Part shown: piece by piece, positions 27,425 through 36,420 of the stretch
Numbering within the stretch: position 1 is the first letter of the stretch
How the letters are laid out: every line of letters starts with the position of its first letter
Source: a virus
DNA length: 48,916 nt
Reading direction: 5' to 3' (one strand)
IMG/VR virus record: IMGVR_UViG_3300017967_000039
Location: 1-48,916 of that record
Position numbers and translations under genes: made by a program
Notes under the pieces: generated by a model
Seen by the model: only the letters and a program-made list of their open reading frames with translations
Databases searched by the model: none
What the model was told of the DNA's origin: nothing

Positions 27425-29437
27425 ATGGCATACGAAATAGCGTATACAGATCAGGCAAACAAAGGTACTATCACAATTGAAGATAGAACTATTAACCAGG
27501 AAACTTCGCTTAGTATTCCTGGTAGAAATGAAACTGCATATGGTCCTGCTATAGCAACTAATTTTTTACATTTATTAGAAAATTTTGCCGCACCTACAGA
27601 ACCGGCTAGACCACTCGAAGGACAGTTATGGTATGATTCTACACCAGGCATAGAACTTTTAAAAGTATATGATGGAACTAACTGGATACCAAGCGGTGGT
27701 TTAAAGAAAGCAAATACTGAACCTGAAGCATCACAAAGTCAAATTGGTGATTTATGGGCTGATACTGACAACCAACAATTATATTTGTTTACTGGATCCG
27801 GTTGGATACTAGTAGGACCAGAATTTAGTGACGGATTATCTACCGGAGCATCACCATTAACAGTAGTAGGTACTGATGACAATACATATAACATTTTACA
27901 AATTGAAGTAGATGCTCAACCTGTTGCCTTAATAAGTACGAGAACATTTACTCCTAAGGTTGTTATTCCTGGATTTAGTACAATCCAACCCGGTGTAAAT
28001 TTATCTACAAGTAATATCACTGGTGACGGTGTTTCTAAATTTTATGGAACTGCTGAAAAGGCTGAAGGTCTTATTGTTTCAGGAAACACAGTTGCAGCAG
28101 GAAACTTTTTAAGAGGCGACACAACAAGTACAACAGCATTTCCTATTAATGTACAAAACAATACAGGTATCAACTATGGCATAAACGCAGAAATGAATAT
28201 CGGTGTTGAAGGTAATATAGGAATTATAAGACATAATATTGCAGGATCAAGTGTTGATATTCAAGTTAAAAATGATGGATTATTAAAAACTGCATTACGT
28301 GTAGATAGTAATTTAAAAATAGGAATAAACAACGTTGCACCAGAACAAGAATTAGATGTCACTGGAAACATACAATCTAGTGGTTTTGTCAAAGTTAATG
28401 ATGTTACACAAAGTGATACTTTTGACACAGGTAGTATTATTACACTTGGAGGGCTTGGCGTTGCAAAAAATATTAATATTGGCGAAAATTTAAATGTACT
28501 TGGAAATATTACAACAACACAAGTTTTGCCAGACCAAAACAACACACGGAATATAGGTAGTAGCACATCTAAATATGCAAATATGTTTGCAACTACATTT
28601 GTTGGAAACTTAACAGGAAATGTTAGCGGTACAGTTTCTGGTAGAGCAGGTAGTGCAGATAAGTTAACTTCTGCAAGCACTTTGAGAATTACAGGTGATG
28701 TATCTGCAAATGATGTTGTATTTGACGGACAATCGGGTGGAAGTTTAAAATTATTCCAAACTGTAATTAGCAACCAAATTATTGCAGGTAAACCATCAGT
28801 AGGCCAATCACAAGCAGACGACGAATTTTTAATAAACAGAACTAGCGGGGCAACTGGATTAAAGAAAATAAGCAGAGTAAATTTGTTATCTGCTGTACCT
28901 AGAACACCAATAGGCTTACTTGCACCGTATGCAGGACTAGCCGCACCTAGCGGTTGGCTAATATGTGATGGTAGTGAAGTAGACATTGCTGCTTACAGTG
29001 CATTATATGATATTATTGGTACTATATACAAAGCAAGTCCTACACCAGGAAAGTTTGCCCTTCCAGATTTAAGAGGTAGGGTGCCTATGGGTGCAGATAA
29101 TATGGGTGGCACAAGTGCAGATACTGTAACTGCTGCTTCTGCAGACGTTGTAGGTGCAAAAGACGGTGCTGAACAAGTAAACATCAACGTTAAAAATTTA
29201 CCTGAGCACAATCACGATTTACGTGGACCAAGTGGTGACCAATATTATGCTATAAGAGATGTTAGCGGAACGCCTACTGATAACGAAGCAATTATCTATG
29301 ATGCACCAACAGGCACAGGTGCTGGACAAGCATTTCCAAATAGTGGTGGTATACTTACAGATGGCGATTTAGGTGATCCTATTAATGTAATGAATCCTTA
29401 CATTACAATTAATTACATAATATATACAGGAACGTAG
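27425..29437 (+). CDS. Tail fibre protein with C-terminal collar (gp12-type) domain
   Basis: The 670 residues form an attachment module and a fibre shaft ending in a receptor-binding tip. Residues about 40-130 carry the module shared with the next two genes (LLENFA, then GQLWYD, then a YDG-x-x-W strand and LVGPEF). Residues about 130-490 are repetitive beta-rich shaft, including a LDVTGNIQSSGF stretch. Residues about 495-565 match the phage tail collar domain (PSGWLICDGSEVD, then FALPDLRGRVPMG). A following LPEHNHDL (about 592-599) provides the His-x-His metal site typical of T4 gp12-like tips. It probably binds the host surface. It starts four bases after the previous stop and is likely co-transcribed from the late promoter at 26781. 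Confidence 0.85.
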   Translation: MAYEIAYTDQANKGTITIEDRTINQETSLSIPGRNETAYGPAIATNFLHLLENFAAPTEPARPLEGQLWYDSTPGIELLKVYDGTNWIPSGGLKKANTEPEASQSQIGDLWADTDNQQLYLFTGSGWILVGPEFSDGLSTGASPLTVVGTDDNTYNILQIEVDAQPVALISTRTFTPKVVIPGFSTIQPGVNLSTSNITGDGVSKFYGTAEKAEGLIVSGNTVAAGNFLRGDTTSTTAFPINVQNNTGINYGINAEMNIGVEGNIGIIRHNIAGSSVDIQVKNDGLLKTALRVDSNLKIGINNVAPEQELDVTGNIQSSGFVKVNDVTQSDTFDTGSIITLGGLGVAKNINIGENLNVLGNITTTQVLPDQNNTRNIGSSTSKYANMFATTFVGNLTGNVSGTVSGRAGSADKLTSASTLRITGDVSANDVVFDGQSGGSLKLFQTVISNQIIAGKPSVGQSQADDEFLINRTSGATGLKKISRVNLLSAVPRTPIGLLAPYAGLAAPSGWLICDGSEVDIAAYSALYDIIGTIYKASPTPGKFALPDLRGRVPMGADNMGGTSADTVTAASADVVGAKDGAEQVNINVKNLPEHNHDLRGPSGDQYYAIRDVSGTPTDNEAIIYDAPTGTGAGQAFPNSGGILTDGDLGDPINVMNPYITINYIIYTGT

Positions 29438-29438
29438 G

Positions 29439-31385
29439 ATGAGTTATAGATTAAATAGAACTGACGGAGAATTATTAGTTGATCTAACAGATGGTATTTT
29501 GGATAATACCACTACTGATATAACTCTTATAGGTAAAAATTATAAAGGTTTCGGCGAGTTTTTAAATGAGAACTTTATAAAACTTATGGAAAACTTTGCA
29601 TCCACTAGCCAACCTGCCAATCCTATGACAGGTCAACTATGGTTTGACAAAGAAGAAAATAGATTAAAAGTTTATGACGGTACAAGTTTCCGTCCAGCTA
29701 CAGGATCTGTTGTAAGTAGTACAAGACCTACCAACTTAACTGTAGGTGATATTTGGATTGATAATGAAGCAAACAAACTATATATTTGGGATGGAACTGA
29801 TTTAACACTTGTAGGTCCTGAATATGATGCAAGCCAAGGTAAAACAGGGTTTGAAGTAGCAAGCCAGTTAGATAGTACTGATGTACAAAGAACTATTTTA
29901 AAATTATTTTTAGGAAACACACTAGTTGGCATTTATTCCCCAGCAGAGTTTATCATACCTACAAACTTTGCTATATCAGGATTTCCTGTTTGGGAAGATG
30001 ATACATTTTCACCTAAAAGACAATTACTAAAACAAGGTTTTAATCCTACAACACTAGCATTTAAATATAACGGTACAGCAACGAGTGCAGAAGGTTTGAT
30101 AGATGATGCAGGTAATATTAGAACTGCTGAAAACTTCCTACCAACTGATGCTAATGGTGTAACAACAGGAAGTTTACGTGTAAAAAATAGTGCAGGTGTA
30201 AGTATCGGTGTTGGCGATACGGAATATATGATTGCTAAAATTGTCGGTACTACAAGTACAATAGAAACACAACAAAGTAACAGAGATTTTGCACTAAGAG
30301 TTCGTTCAGGAAGTAGTTTTAAAAATGCTGTATACGTAGATAGTAGTCAAGACTACATTGGTTTGTGGAATACAGCACCAGCGGCAAGTTTAGATGTTAC
30401 TGGTACAGGTAATTTTTCAAGTGATCTTACAGTAGGCGGTAATTTAACAGTGCTAGGTGATGCTACATATTTAAACACAAGCACACTTAGAGTAGAAGAT
30501 AAAAATATTGAATTAGCTTTACTAGATGATAGCACCGAAGGCAATGATACACAAGTAGACGGTGCAGGAATAATCGTAAGAAGCACACAAGGTTCTAAGG
30601 ATTTTACTTGGACACAATCAACATCTAGTTGGACTTCAAATCAAGATATAGATATTAGATCTAATCCTAATAACACTACAGCACATTTAAAAATAGACGG
30701 CACAGATGTTTTAAGTAAAACAGAATTAGGTTCAACAGTAACGTTAGCAAGTGGTTTAACAAGCATAGGAACGTTGACAGAACTTACAGTTGATGATATA
30801 AATTTAAACGCTGCTACAATTACAAGAATTAACGGAACAGGTTTAAACATAGTTGCTGGTGGCACTATTACTGTTGACTCACAAAAAATTACTGGATTAG
30901 CAGATCCTACAACAGCTACAGATGCAGCTAACAAACAGTATGTTGATGCAAGCATATCAGGTGAAACACGTTTTATATCGATGGATATCACAGGGTTAGC
31001 AGATCCTAGTCCGATTACTAGTTTTGACGGAGTAAGCAATTACGGTCCCCAAGATAGTATTAAAAATCTTTTAACTAATTTAATTGATCCGTCAACTGTA
31101 GAAAATGGAACCACTGCTAAAGTGTTAGCAACTACATTTAGTGGATCGACAGTATCAGGTATTAATATTAGTATCAGTACAGACGGTACAGCAGTGCTTG
31201 AAAAATCATATGTAGATGTAAGAGATGCCGCAGATACAGGAACAGAATCGGTGATACAGGACGTTTCCGCTGCAAATACTGCGTCTGGTGCAGTTAACTT
31301 AACACCAACTCGTTATATTTACGAATATCAAACAGGGGGCGGCGTATGGGTATTCCAAGATGCTACTCTACAGACGGTTACTTAA
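29439..31385 (+). CDS. Tail fibre-like protein, second of three paralogues
   Basis: The 648-residue protein shares the N-terminal module of its neighbours (GKNYKGFGEFLNENF, MENFA, GQLWFD, LKVYDGTSFRP, GDIWIDNEANKLYIWDG, LVGPEYD, residues about 25-135) and a similar shaft (YNGTATSAEGL, then SLDVTGTGNFSSDLTVGGNL). A segment around AADPTTATDAANKQYVD-type sequence near residues 485-505 resembles the linker common in phage fibres before the tip. The C-terminal 120 residues are different from both neighbours and carry no collar domain, ending in a Tyr-rich strand pair. It begins one base after the previous stop. The role as a receptor-binding or structural fibre is inferred from the shared module. 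Confidence 0.8.
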   Translation: MSYRLNRTDGELLVDLTDGILDNTTTDITLIGKNYKGFGEFLNENFIKLMENFASTSQPANPMTGQLWFDKEENRLKVYDGTSFRPATGSVVSSTRPTNLTVGDIWIDNEANKLYIWDGTDLTLVGPEYDASQGKTGFEVASQLDSTDVQRTILKLFLGNTLVGIYSPAEFIIPTNFAISGFPVWEDDTFSPKRQLLKQGFNPTTLAFKYNGTATSAEGLIDDAGNIRTAENFLPTDANGVTTGSLRVKNSAGVSIGVGDTEYMIAKIVGTTSTIETQQSNRDFALRVRSGSSFKNAVYVDSSQDYIGLWNTAPAASLDVTGTGNFSSDLTVGGNLTVLGDATYLNTSTLRVEDKNIELALLDDSTEGNDTQVDGAGIIVRSTQGSKDFTWTQSTSSWTSNQDIDIRSNPNNTTAHLKIDGTDVLSKTELGSTVTLASGLTSIGTLTELTVDDINLNAATITRINGTGLNIVAGGTITVDSQKITGLADPTTATDAANKQYVDASISGETRFISMDITGLADPSPITSFDGVSNYGPQDSIKNLLTNLIDPSTVENGTTAKVLATTFSGSTVSGINISISTDGTAVLEKSYVDVRDAADTGTESVIQDVSAANTASGAVNLTPTRYIYEYQTGGGVWVFQDATLQTVT

Positions 31386-31397
31386 TATGCAAAATGC

Positions 31398-31405
31398 GAT
31401 AAATA
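31398..31405 (+). promoter_or_regulatory. T4-type late promoter before the third fibre gene
   Basis: GATAAATA lies 23 bases before the ATG at 31429, in the 43-base gap after the second fibre gene. It is identical in core to the promoter at 26781. AGGGG at 31418-31422 serves as ribosome site. Confidence 0.65.
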
Positions 31406-31428
31406 ATATTAAGCATTAGGGGTAAAAA

Positions 31429-32955
31429 ATGGCATATACGATAAACAATTATAACGGCGCCCAGCTTACAGTAGTTGAGGATGGTACATTAGATCAAACT
31501 ACTGACCTTAAGTTGGTTGGTAAAAACTACGCAGGTTATGGTGAAATACAGAACGAAAATTTTGTATTTTTGTTAGAAAACTTTGCAGGTGGCAACGCTC
31601 CACCTAAAGCAATTAGCGGTCAATTATGGTTTGACACTACAAATAGTAAGTTAAAATTTTATGATGGTACTAAATGGCGTACTACAGGCGGAGCAGAAGT
31701 AAGCGGCACTACCCCAGCTGGCTTATCAGAAGGTGACTTTTGGTGGGATAATGCAAACGAACAATTATATGCCTATAACGGAAGCTCTTTTGTTCTTGTA
31801 GGTCCACAAGGCGTTGGCGACACAGTTACACAATTCCAAAGTGCAAGTATTAGAGATAATACAGGTATTGCAAGATCAGTTATTAAAAGTATTGTAAATG
31901 ATGAAGTTATACATATAATAAGTAATTTAGAATTTACAATAGGAACAGAAGACGCAGGAGATTATCCAGGGTTTGATGTTATAAGAAAGGGTCTTACCCT
32001 AAAAAATACAATTAATTCCACAGGCGGAGTTACATCAACAGATCATAGATTCTGGGGAACTGCATCTAATGCAATAAAACTGAATGGTTTGGATGCAAGT
32101 AATTACGTTATTTCAACACCAGGATCGCCTACCAGCTTTACTACACTAACCGAGTTTGCAGATGTAGGTATTGCTATTGGTGATTCAAACGATTTAGAAG
32201 TAAAAATTGTTGATGATAACAAAGGATTGATTGCAAACAGTCAAGGACAACAAATTTTCATTCAAGTACAAAATCCAAGTGCAGCACAGAAAATGCCTTT
32301 ACGTATTACATCAAGTGCAATATTACCAGGATATAGTACATTTACAAATTATGCAAGTGCATCAGGAGTAGAAACAGTAGACATTGGTGGAGCATCAAAT
32401 AAATTCAATACTATGTATGCTAATAACTTTAACGGTACAGCATCCACTTCGCTAACATTAGATATGAGTGGTAATGCACGTTCTGGTTCTACAAGTGCTA
32501 CAAGTAACACTGTAGCTGTAAGAGATGCATCAGGAAATTTAAGTGCAAACGTTTTCCAAGGTACAGCAACCAGTGCAAGATATGCTGACCTTGCAGAAAA
32601 ATACACAGCAGATAAAAATTACGACCCAGGAACAGTTCTTGTGTTTGGCGGAGATAAAGAAGTTACAGAATCTACTGCTTTTTGCGATCCAAGAGCTGCA
32701 GGAATAGTTTCAACTGATCCTGCTCATTTGATGAACAGTGATATCGACGGAGTTGCAATAGCACTCAAGGGAAGAGTCCCTTGCAAAGTTGATGGTCCTG
32801 TGAAAAAAGGTGATATACTTGTTACCGGACCTATTGCAGGCACTGCAACTGCTTTGAGTAAAGAAAGTGCTACTCCTAATCCATGGTGCGTTATAGGAAA
32901 AAGTTTAGAAGACAGCAACGAGTCAGGCGTCAGATTAGTTGAAGTGGCTGTTTAA
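31429..32955 (+). CDS. Tail fibre-like protein, third of three paralogues
   Basis: The 508 residues repeat the shared N-terminal module (GKNYAGYGEIQNENF, LLENFA, GQLWFD, LKFYDGTKWR, GDFWWDNANEQLYAYNG, LVGPQG; residues about 25-130), followed by a shaft with RFWGTASNA and FNGTASTSL segments. The C-terminal 125 residues (from about 383: ARYADLAEKYTADKNYDPGT, then a GGDKEVT strand, AGIVSTDPAHLMN and CKVDGPVKKGD) form a domain I recognise as recurrent at the ends of phage tail fibres, but I cannot name its family with certainty. It is preceded by its own late promoter, unlike the second paralogue, so its dose may be set separately. Confidence 0.82.
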   Translation: MAYTINNYNGAQLTVVEDGTLDQTTDLKLVGKNYAGYGEIQNENFVFLLENFAGGNAPPKAISGQLWFDTTNSKLKFYDGTKWRTTGGAEVSGTTPAGLSEGDFWWDNANEQLYAYNGSSFVLVGPQGVGDTVTQFQSASIRDNTGIARSVIKSIVNDEVIHIISNLEFTIGTEDAGDYPGFDVIRKGLTLKNTINSTGGVTSTDHRFWGTASNAIKLNGLDASNYVISTPGSPTSFTTLTEFADVGIAIGDSNDLEVKIVDDNKGLIANSQGQQIFIQVQNPSAAQKMPLRITSSAILPGYSTFTNYASASGVETVDIGGASNKFNTMYANNFNGTASTSLTLDMSGNARSGSTSATSNTVAVRDASGNLSANVFQGTATSARYADLAEKYTADKNYDPGTVLVFGGDKEVTESTAFCDPRAAGIVSTDPAHLMNSDIDGVAIALKGRVPCKVDGPVKKGDILVTGPIAGTATALSKESATPNPWCVIGKSLEDSNESGVRLVEVAV

Positions 32956-32958
32956 TAA

Positions 32959-32966
32959 TATAAATA
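32959..32966 (+). promoter_or_regulatory. T4-type late promoter (exact TATAAATA)
   Basis: TATAAATA is the exact T4 late consensus. It begins four bases after the stop of the third fibre gene and lies 28 bases before the next ATG, with AAAGGAAG at 32978-32985 as ribosome site. Confidence 0.75.
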
Positions 32967-32994
32967 TATACGTATTTAAAGGAAGTCGAAAAAA

Positions 32995-33957
32995 ATGGCA
33001 GTAAGTGTAGGAGATACAATAACAGCGGCACAGTACAACGGACTGCAAAGTCGTGTTGCTACCATTATGGGAGTTGGTTCAGGTAACGAAGGTTATGGAC
33101 AAACTTTATCTAGTGCCCAAGTTGCTGTGTCAAACACTGTTACAGCAACACAAATGGATAATCTTCGCACTGATTTAAACAAAGCAAACAATCACCAACT
33201 TGGAACAAATGCATCAATTGGTAATATAGCTGCAGGTGATATTATTGGTGCAGACGCAAGCGGCTTAAACATTTCAAGTTTAACAGATATTGACAAAGGT
33301 TTCAACGATTACGATGCAGCAGTTTCTTCTATAGAAGCAAACAGGTATGCTATAGATGCTGGAAACAGCTCAGTAGAAGCAGCCATAACAAGCACACGTA
33401 CAACAAACTGGAATGGTATAATTGATCACGTGTTTACTGTAACATTTGCAAGCGCAAATGATAGAAGATACTTTTTTAATAGTGGCGGAGAAATACGTTT
33501 TAGTGCAAACTTATCTGGTCAGTCTGGTGCAAAATCAGACGATTGGGCAACATTGTTATCAAACATGGGAACAATAAAATTTAACCATACAGAAACAACA
33601 GCAACAGGCACAGGAACAGGTACTACTATAGGAAACTATGATTTAACATCTGTTTATCAAACAATTTTTACAAAAACAGGTAGCGGTAACTATGCCGAAA
33701 ACGACTACAACATTGCCGCAAAAGAAACCAGCACAACAGTTATTGACTTTAGAATTCAATTTAGAGACGATGACACAGGTGACCAAGTTTTACCTGGAAG
33801 CGAAAATCCTGGCGATGTTGACGGTGTAATTGTTCCAGGACCAGCAGTTGACGAAGATGTAAACGGCAACCTAACTAGTACAATCCAACAATTACGTGCT
33901 ACTGGATCAAATGTTTCTGTAGCTTCTCCGTCCTACGCAAATACATCAACTCTTTAA
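32995..33957 (+). CDS. Virion structural protein, marine T4-like type
   Basis: This 320-residue protein is the last of the late structural block and has its own consensus late promoter, so high expression is likely. The N-terminal 75 residues contain two related halves: ITAAQYNGLQSRVATIMGVG then GYGQ, and VTATQMDNLRTDL. I associate this pattern with structural proteins of marine T4-like phages. The middle and C-terminal parts are Thr/Gly/Asn-rich and beta-forming (GTGTGTTIGNYDLTSVY), as in fibre or surface-decoration proteins. There are no Cys residues and no transmembrane segment. The exact place in the virion is unknown. Confidence 0.75.
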   Translation: MAVSVGDTITAAQYNGLQSRVATIMGVGSGNEGYGQTLSSAQVAVSNTVTATQMDNLRTDLNKANNHQLGTNASIGNIAAGDIIGADASGLNISSLTDIDKGFNDYDAAVSSIEANRYAIDAGNSSVEAAITSTRTTNWNGIIDHVFTVTFASANDRRYFFNSGGEIRFSANLSGQSGAKSDDWATLLSNMGTIKFNHTETTATGTGTGTTIGNYDLTSVYQTIFTKTGSGNYAENDYNIAAKETSTTVIDFRIQFRDDDTGDQVLPGSENPGDVDGVIVPGPAVDEDVNGNLTSTIQQLRATGSNVSVASPSYANTSTL

Positions 33958-33968
33958 TCAATAAATCA

Positions 33969-33997
33969 TTGACAATCAGCGTTTTTTAGTATATACT
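33969..33997 (+). promoter_or_regulatory. Strong sigma70-type promoter for the distal cluster
   Basis: A perfect TTGACA (33969-33974) and TATACT (33992-33997) are separated by 17 bases. Transcription would start near 34004, about 18 bases before the first ATG, with AGGAG at 34010-34014. No late core of good quality lies in this gap; AATAAATC at 33961-33966 region is imperfect. It implies that the distal genes can be transcribed by host polymerase early in infection, unlike the virion genes just upstream. Confidence 0.75.
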
Positions 33998-34021
33998 AGT
34001 ATAAAATCTAGGAGTATCCAT

Positions 34022-34372
34022 ATGGATGATAAACTTAAAAACGCTTTAGAATTTGCCAATTATTCGCACACATTGCACAATCAAAAACAACTTATCAAGC
34101 AGAAGTTTATTGACGATTGTGTATTTTATCATAATGCTGGTAAATTTACAGTTAATAGAGAGTTGCTAGTTTATTGTGGATATTGTCAACAATGGAACAG
34201 GAATATTCCTGTAATTTTACTTGATGATAATAATATTCCTATAGAAATAAAAGATATTGATAAATTTACAATAGATATACTAAAACTTTACAAAAAATCT
34301 TCAGAAGAATATCACAATGCTTATCAAAAATTAGTTGGTAATAAAACTGTAAAAGGACTAATTGATGAGTAA
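34022..34372 (+). CDS. Conserved-looking small protein, function unknown
   Basis: This 116-residue soluble protein is the first gene behind the sigma70 promoter, with AGGAG seven bases before its ATG. I do not recognise a family. It is rich in Lys, Asn and Tyr, has a central CGYC pair of cysteines in a hydrophobic strand (ELLVYCGYCQQW), then a VILLDDNNIPIEI hairpin and a C-terminal helix (KKSSEEYHNAYQKLVG). Its stop codon overlaps the next gene by eight bases, so the two are translationally coupled. The CxxC could be structural, metal-binding or redox; nothing decides between these. Confidence 0.7.
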   Translation: MDDKLKNALEFANYSHTLHNQKQLIKQKFIDDCVFYHNAGKFTVNRELLVYCGYCQQWNRNIPVILLDDNNIPIEIKDIDKFTIDILKLYKKSSEEYHNAYQKLVGNKTVKGLIDE

Positions 34373-35168
34373 AGGATGTCTAGTTTTTGCATTCAACAAT
34401 GAAAAGATAGACTACATAAAACAAGCAACATATCTTGCTAAAAATGTTAGTAAGTATTTGAATTTGCCGACTACGCTAGTAACTGATGTAGAAGTTGAAT
34501 CAAAAGAGTTTGATCAAATTTTAGTTATAGAAGATTCATTTTACAAAAGTAAAAAAACATATCATGATGGCAATCTTGCAAATGAAAGATTAACTTTTAA
34601 AAACGCCGCAAGAATAAAATCTTATGAACTTTCACCTTATGATAATACATTTGTATTTGACACAGATGTTTTGCTTGCAAATGATAATTTTTTAAAATGT
34701 TTTGATCAAGAGAAGTCAGTTTGTATGTATGATAAATCTTTTGATGTGTGTTCATATAGAAAATCTCAAGAATTTACATGGATTAGTGATATAGGTTGCA
34801 AGTTTTACTGGGCAACTTGTCTATACTTTAAAAAAGATGATCAGTCTAAAATGTTTTTTGAAGTTGTAAATCATGTATATGAAAATTATTCATATTATAA
34901 GCGTTTGTATCAAATAAATTCTAACCTATATAGAAATGATTTTGCTTTCAGTATTGCAGCACATATTATGAACGACTATCAAAAAGGTGATTTTGTAGGT
35001 AGTATGCCGGACACTATGTACTACAGTTTAGATACAGACAAAATATTAAGCATAAACAATGACAATTTTTTGTTTTTAAGTTATATAAACAATAAACCCT
35101 TGGCCATAAAAACAAAAAAACAAACAGTTCATGCTATGAACAAGTATGATTTGGAAAAATTGCTATGA
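34365..35168 (+). CDS. GT-A-like glycosyltransferase, paralogue 1
   Basis: The 267 residues look like a nucleotide-sugar glycosyltransferase of the GT-A fold. There is an N-terminal strand (CLVFAFNNEKIDYIKQA), a TTLVTD strand at 36-41, and YELSPYDNTFVFDTDVLL with a DxD-type metal site at D99-T100-D101. A late histidine near 257 (VHAMNKYD) may complete the active site as in GT8-like enzymes. It would act in the cytoplasm; donor and acceptor are unknown. It is clearly related to the next gene (SPYD-x-T-x-V/F, then DxD or ESD). The start at 34365 (ATG overlapping the upstream stop by eight bases) is preferred over an upstream TTG. Confidence 0.65.
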   Translation: MSKGCLVFAFNNEKIDYIKQATYLAKNVSKYLNLPTTLVTDVEVESKEFDQILVIEDSFYKSKKTYHDGNLANERLTFKNAARIKSYELSPYDNTFVFDTDVLLANDNFLKCFDQEKSVCMYDKSFDVCSYRKSQEFTWISDIGCKFYWATCLYFKKDDQSKMFFEVVNHVYENYSYYKRLYQINSNLYRNDFAFSIAAHIMNDYQKGDFVGSMPDTMYYSLDTDKILSINNDNFLFLSYINNKPLAIKTKKQTVHAMNKYDLEKLL

Positions 35169-35923
35169 CACAAGGATATTTAATATATGCTCAAGGTGTA
35201 AAACATAAAAAATATGCGTTACATTGTGCTAAAAGTTTAAAAAAACTTGGAGATACTAGACCTATAAGTTTAGTAACCGACGAAAAGAAACCTAGTGATT
35301 TAAAAGTATTTGATTATATTATAGAAATTGAAAAAAACAATGATAAGTTTCATGTACAAAATAGATCTAAATTGTTTGAGTATTCTCCATATGACGAAAC
35401 TACAGTAATAGAAAGTGATTGCATAATTACTCAAGATTTAAACAACTGGTGGACAAGGAATAAAACTAAAGAATTATCCTTTATAAGTCAAGCCTATACA
35501 TATAGACAAGAAAAATTAGACACAACTGTGGATAGAAAAACTTTTTTAGAAAATAATTTACCAAATCTTTATGTAGCATTGCACTATTTTAAAAAAACTA
35601 AATTTACAAAAAGTTTTTTTGATTTAGTAAGTCTAATTAACACCGATGAAGATTTACGCAAGAAGTTATTACCTAATAGAAATCCTAAAATTCCTAGCAT
35701 GGATGTAGCAATATGTTTAGCGACCAAATTGCTTGATTGCGAAGACGCTGTAAGTTATACAGGATTAGACCCAATGTTTATTCATATGAAACCTTATGCT
35801 CAAGGATGGCAAGAACCATTTGAACAATGGAGTAAACGCATACATTATTTTCCTGGTGATGAAATTTTTGTAGGTCCGTTTAAACAAAAAGGTGTATTTC
35901 ATTATATAGAGGATGTAATATGA
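35165..35923 (+). CDS. GT-A-like glycosyltransferase, paralogue 2
   Basis: The 252 residues share the plan of the preceding protein: N-terminal YLIYAQGVKHKKYALHC, SLVTDE at 35-40, then FEYSPYDETTVIESDCII. Here the acidic metal-binding triplet is E83-S84-D85, not D-T-D, so metal binding or activity may differ. PSMDVAICLATKL (about 178-190) and IHMKPYAQGWQEPFEQW follow. It overlaps its neighbours on both sides by four bases (ATGA), so it is made together with them. Function as a sugar transferase is inferred from fold pattern and paralogy; the substrate is unknown. Confidence 0.6.
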   Translation: MTQGYLIYAQGVKHKKYALHCAKSLKKLGDTRPISLVTDEKKPSDLKVFDYIIEIEKNNDKFHVQNRSKLFEYSPYDETTVIESDCIITQDLNNWWTRNKTKELSFISQAYTYRQEKLDTTVDRKTFLENNLPNLYVALHYFKKTKFTKSFFDLVSLINTDEDLRKKLLPNRNPKIPSMDVAICLATKLLDCEDAVSYTGLDPMFIHMKPYAQGWQEPFEQWSKRIHYFPGDEIFVGPFKQKGVFHYIEDVI

Positions 35924-36420
35924 TTTTTTATGTTTACTTTGACAATGAAACTAGAGAAATTGTTAGTATTACAAATGAAAAAATAGAATCTAATCATTCG
36001 TATGTAGAAAAACAACGCAATGACGTAGAAGATTTTATTCAAGGTAGAAAAAATTTTGTAGATTTTAAGTTTGATAGTAGATTTAATTTTGTTGTAAAAA
36101 ACAAACAAACAAAAGATGTTGTAACTAATACTTTTGTAGAAATTAAAACTAAAATAAATCCTATGCTAAATGTTACACACAATAATTGTTGGCAATTTAG
36201 TTTTGAAAAACCAAATCAAAGCATAAACGGAGACTTATTTTTTGCGGTTACAGAAAAAAATAATCCTAACAAATTAATTAGGACAATACATTTTAATAGC
36301 CAACTAGCAAACAGTGTGTATGAAGTAGATTTTAAATACAACAGCGAGAAAAGTATAAAGAATATTAGTATATGGGCAATAAATCCGCCTTATGAATCAG
36401 CAGGACTACAAACAAAATGA
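35920..36420 (+). CDS. Hypothetical protein in the glycosyltransferase operon
   Basis: I do not recognise this 166-residue protein. It is Asn/Lys/Phe-rich, predicted beta-rich and soluble, with one cysteine and no obvious catalytic motif. The N-terminal strand FYVYFDNETREIVSIT and C-terminal ISIWAINPPYESAG are its most distinctive parts. A beta-sandwich carbohydrate-binding or structural role would fit the neighbours but is a guess. It is joined to both neighbours by four-base ATGA overlaps, so it is clearly part of the same operon and expected to be translated. Confidence 0.65.
   Translation: MIFYVYFDNETREIVSITNEKIESNHSYVEKQRNDVEDFIQGRKNFVDFKFDSRFNFVVKNKQTKDVVTNTFVEIKTKINPMLNVTHNNCWQFSFEKPNQSINGDLFFAVTEKNNPNKLIRTIHFNSQLANSVYEVDFKYNSEKSIKNISIWAINPPYESAGLQTK

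Noticed and set aside
28261-28986. 241-codon open frame on the minus strand inside the collar-fibre gene
   Set aside because: It is antisense to a strongly supported fibre gene, has no ribosome site, no family pattern, and its Ser/Val/Leu-rich composition is that of a shadow frame.
27425-33957. A diversity-generating retroelement acting on the fibre tips
   Set aside because: No reverse transcriptase and no template/variable repeat pair could be found in the window.
33958-33968. AATAAATC-like sequence after the last virion gene as a late promoter
   Set aside because: The last core base does not match and a much better sigma70 promoter begins right beside it.
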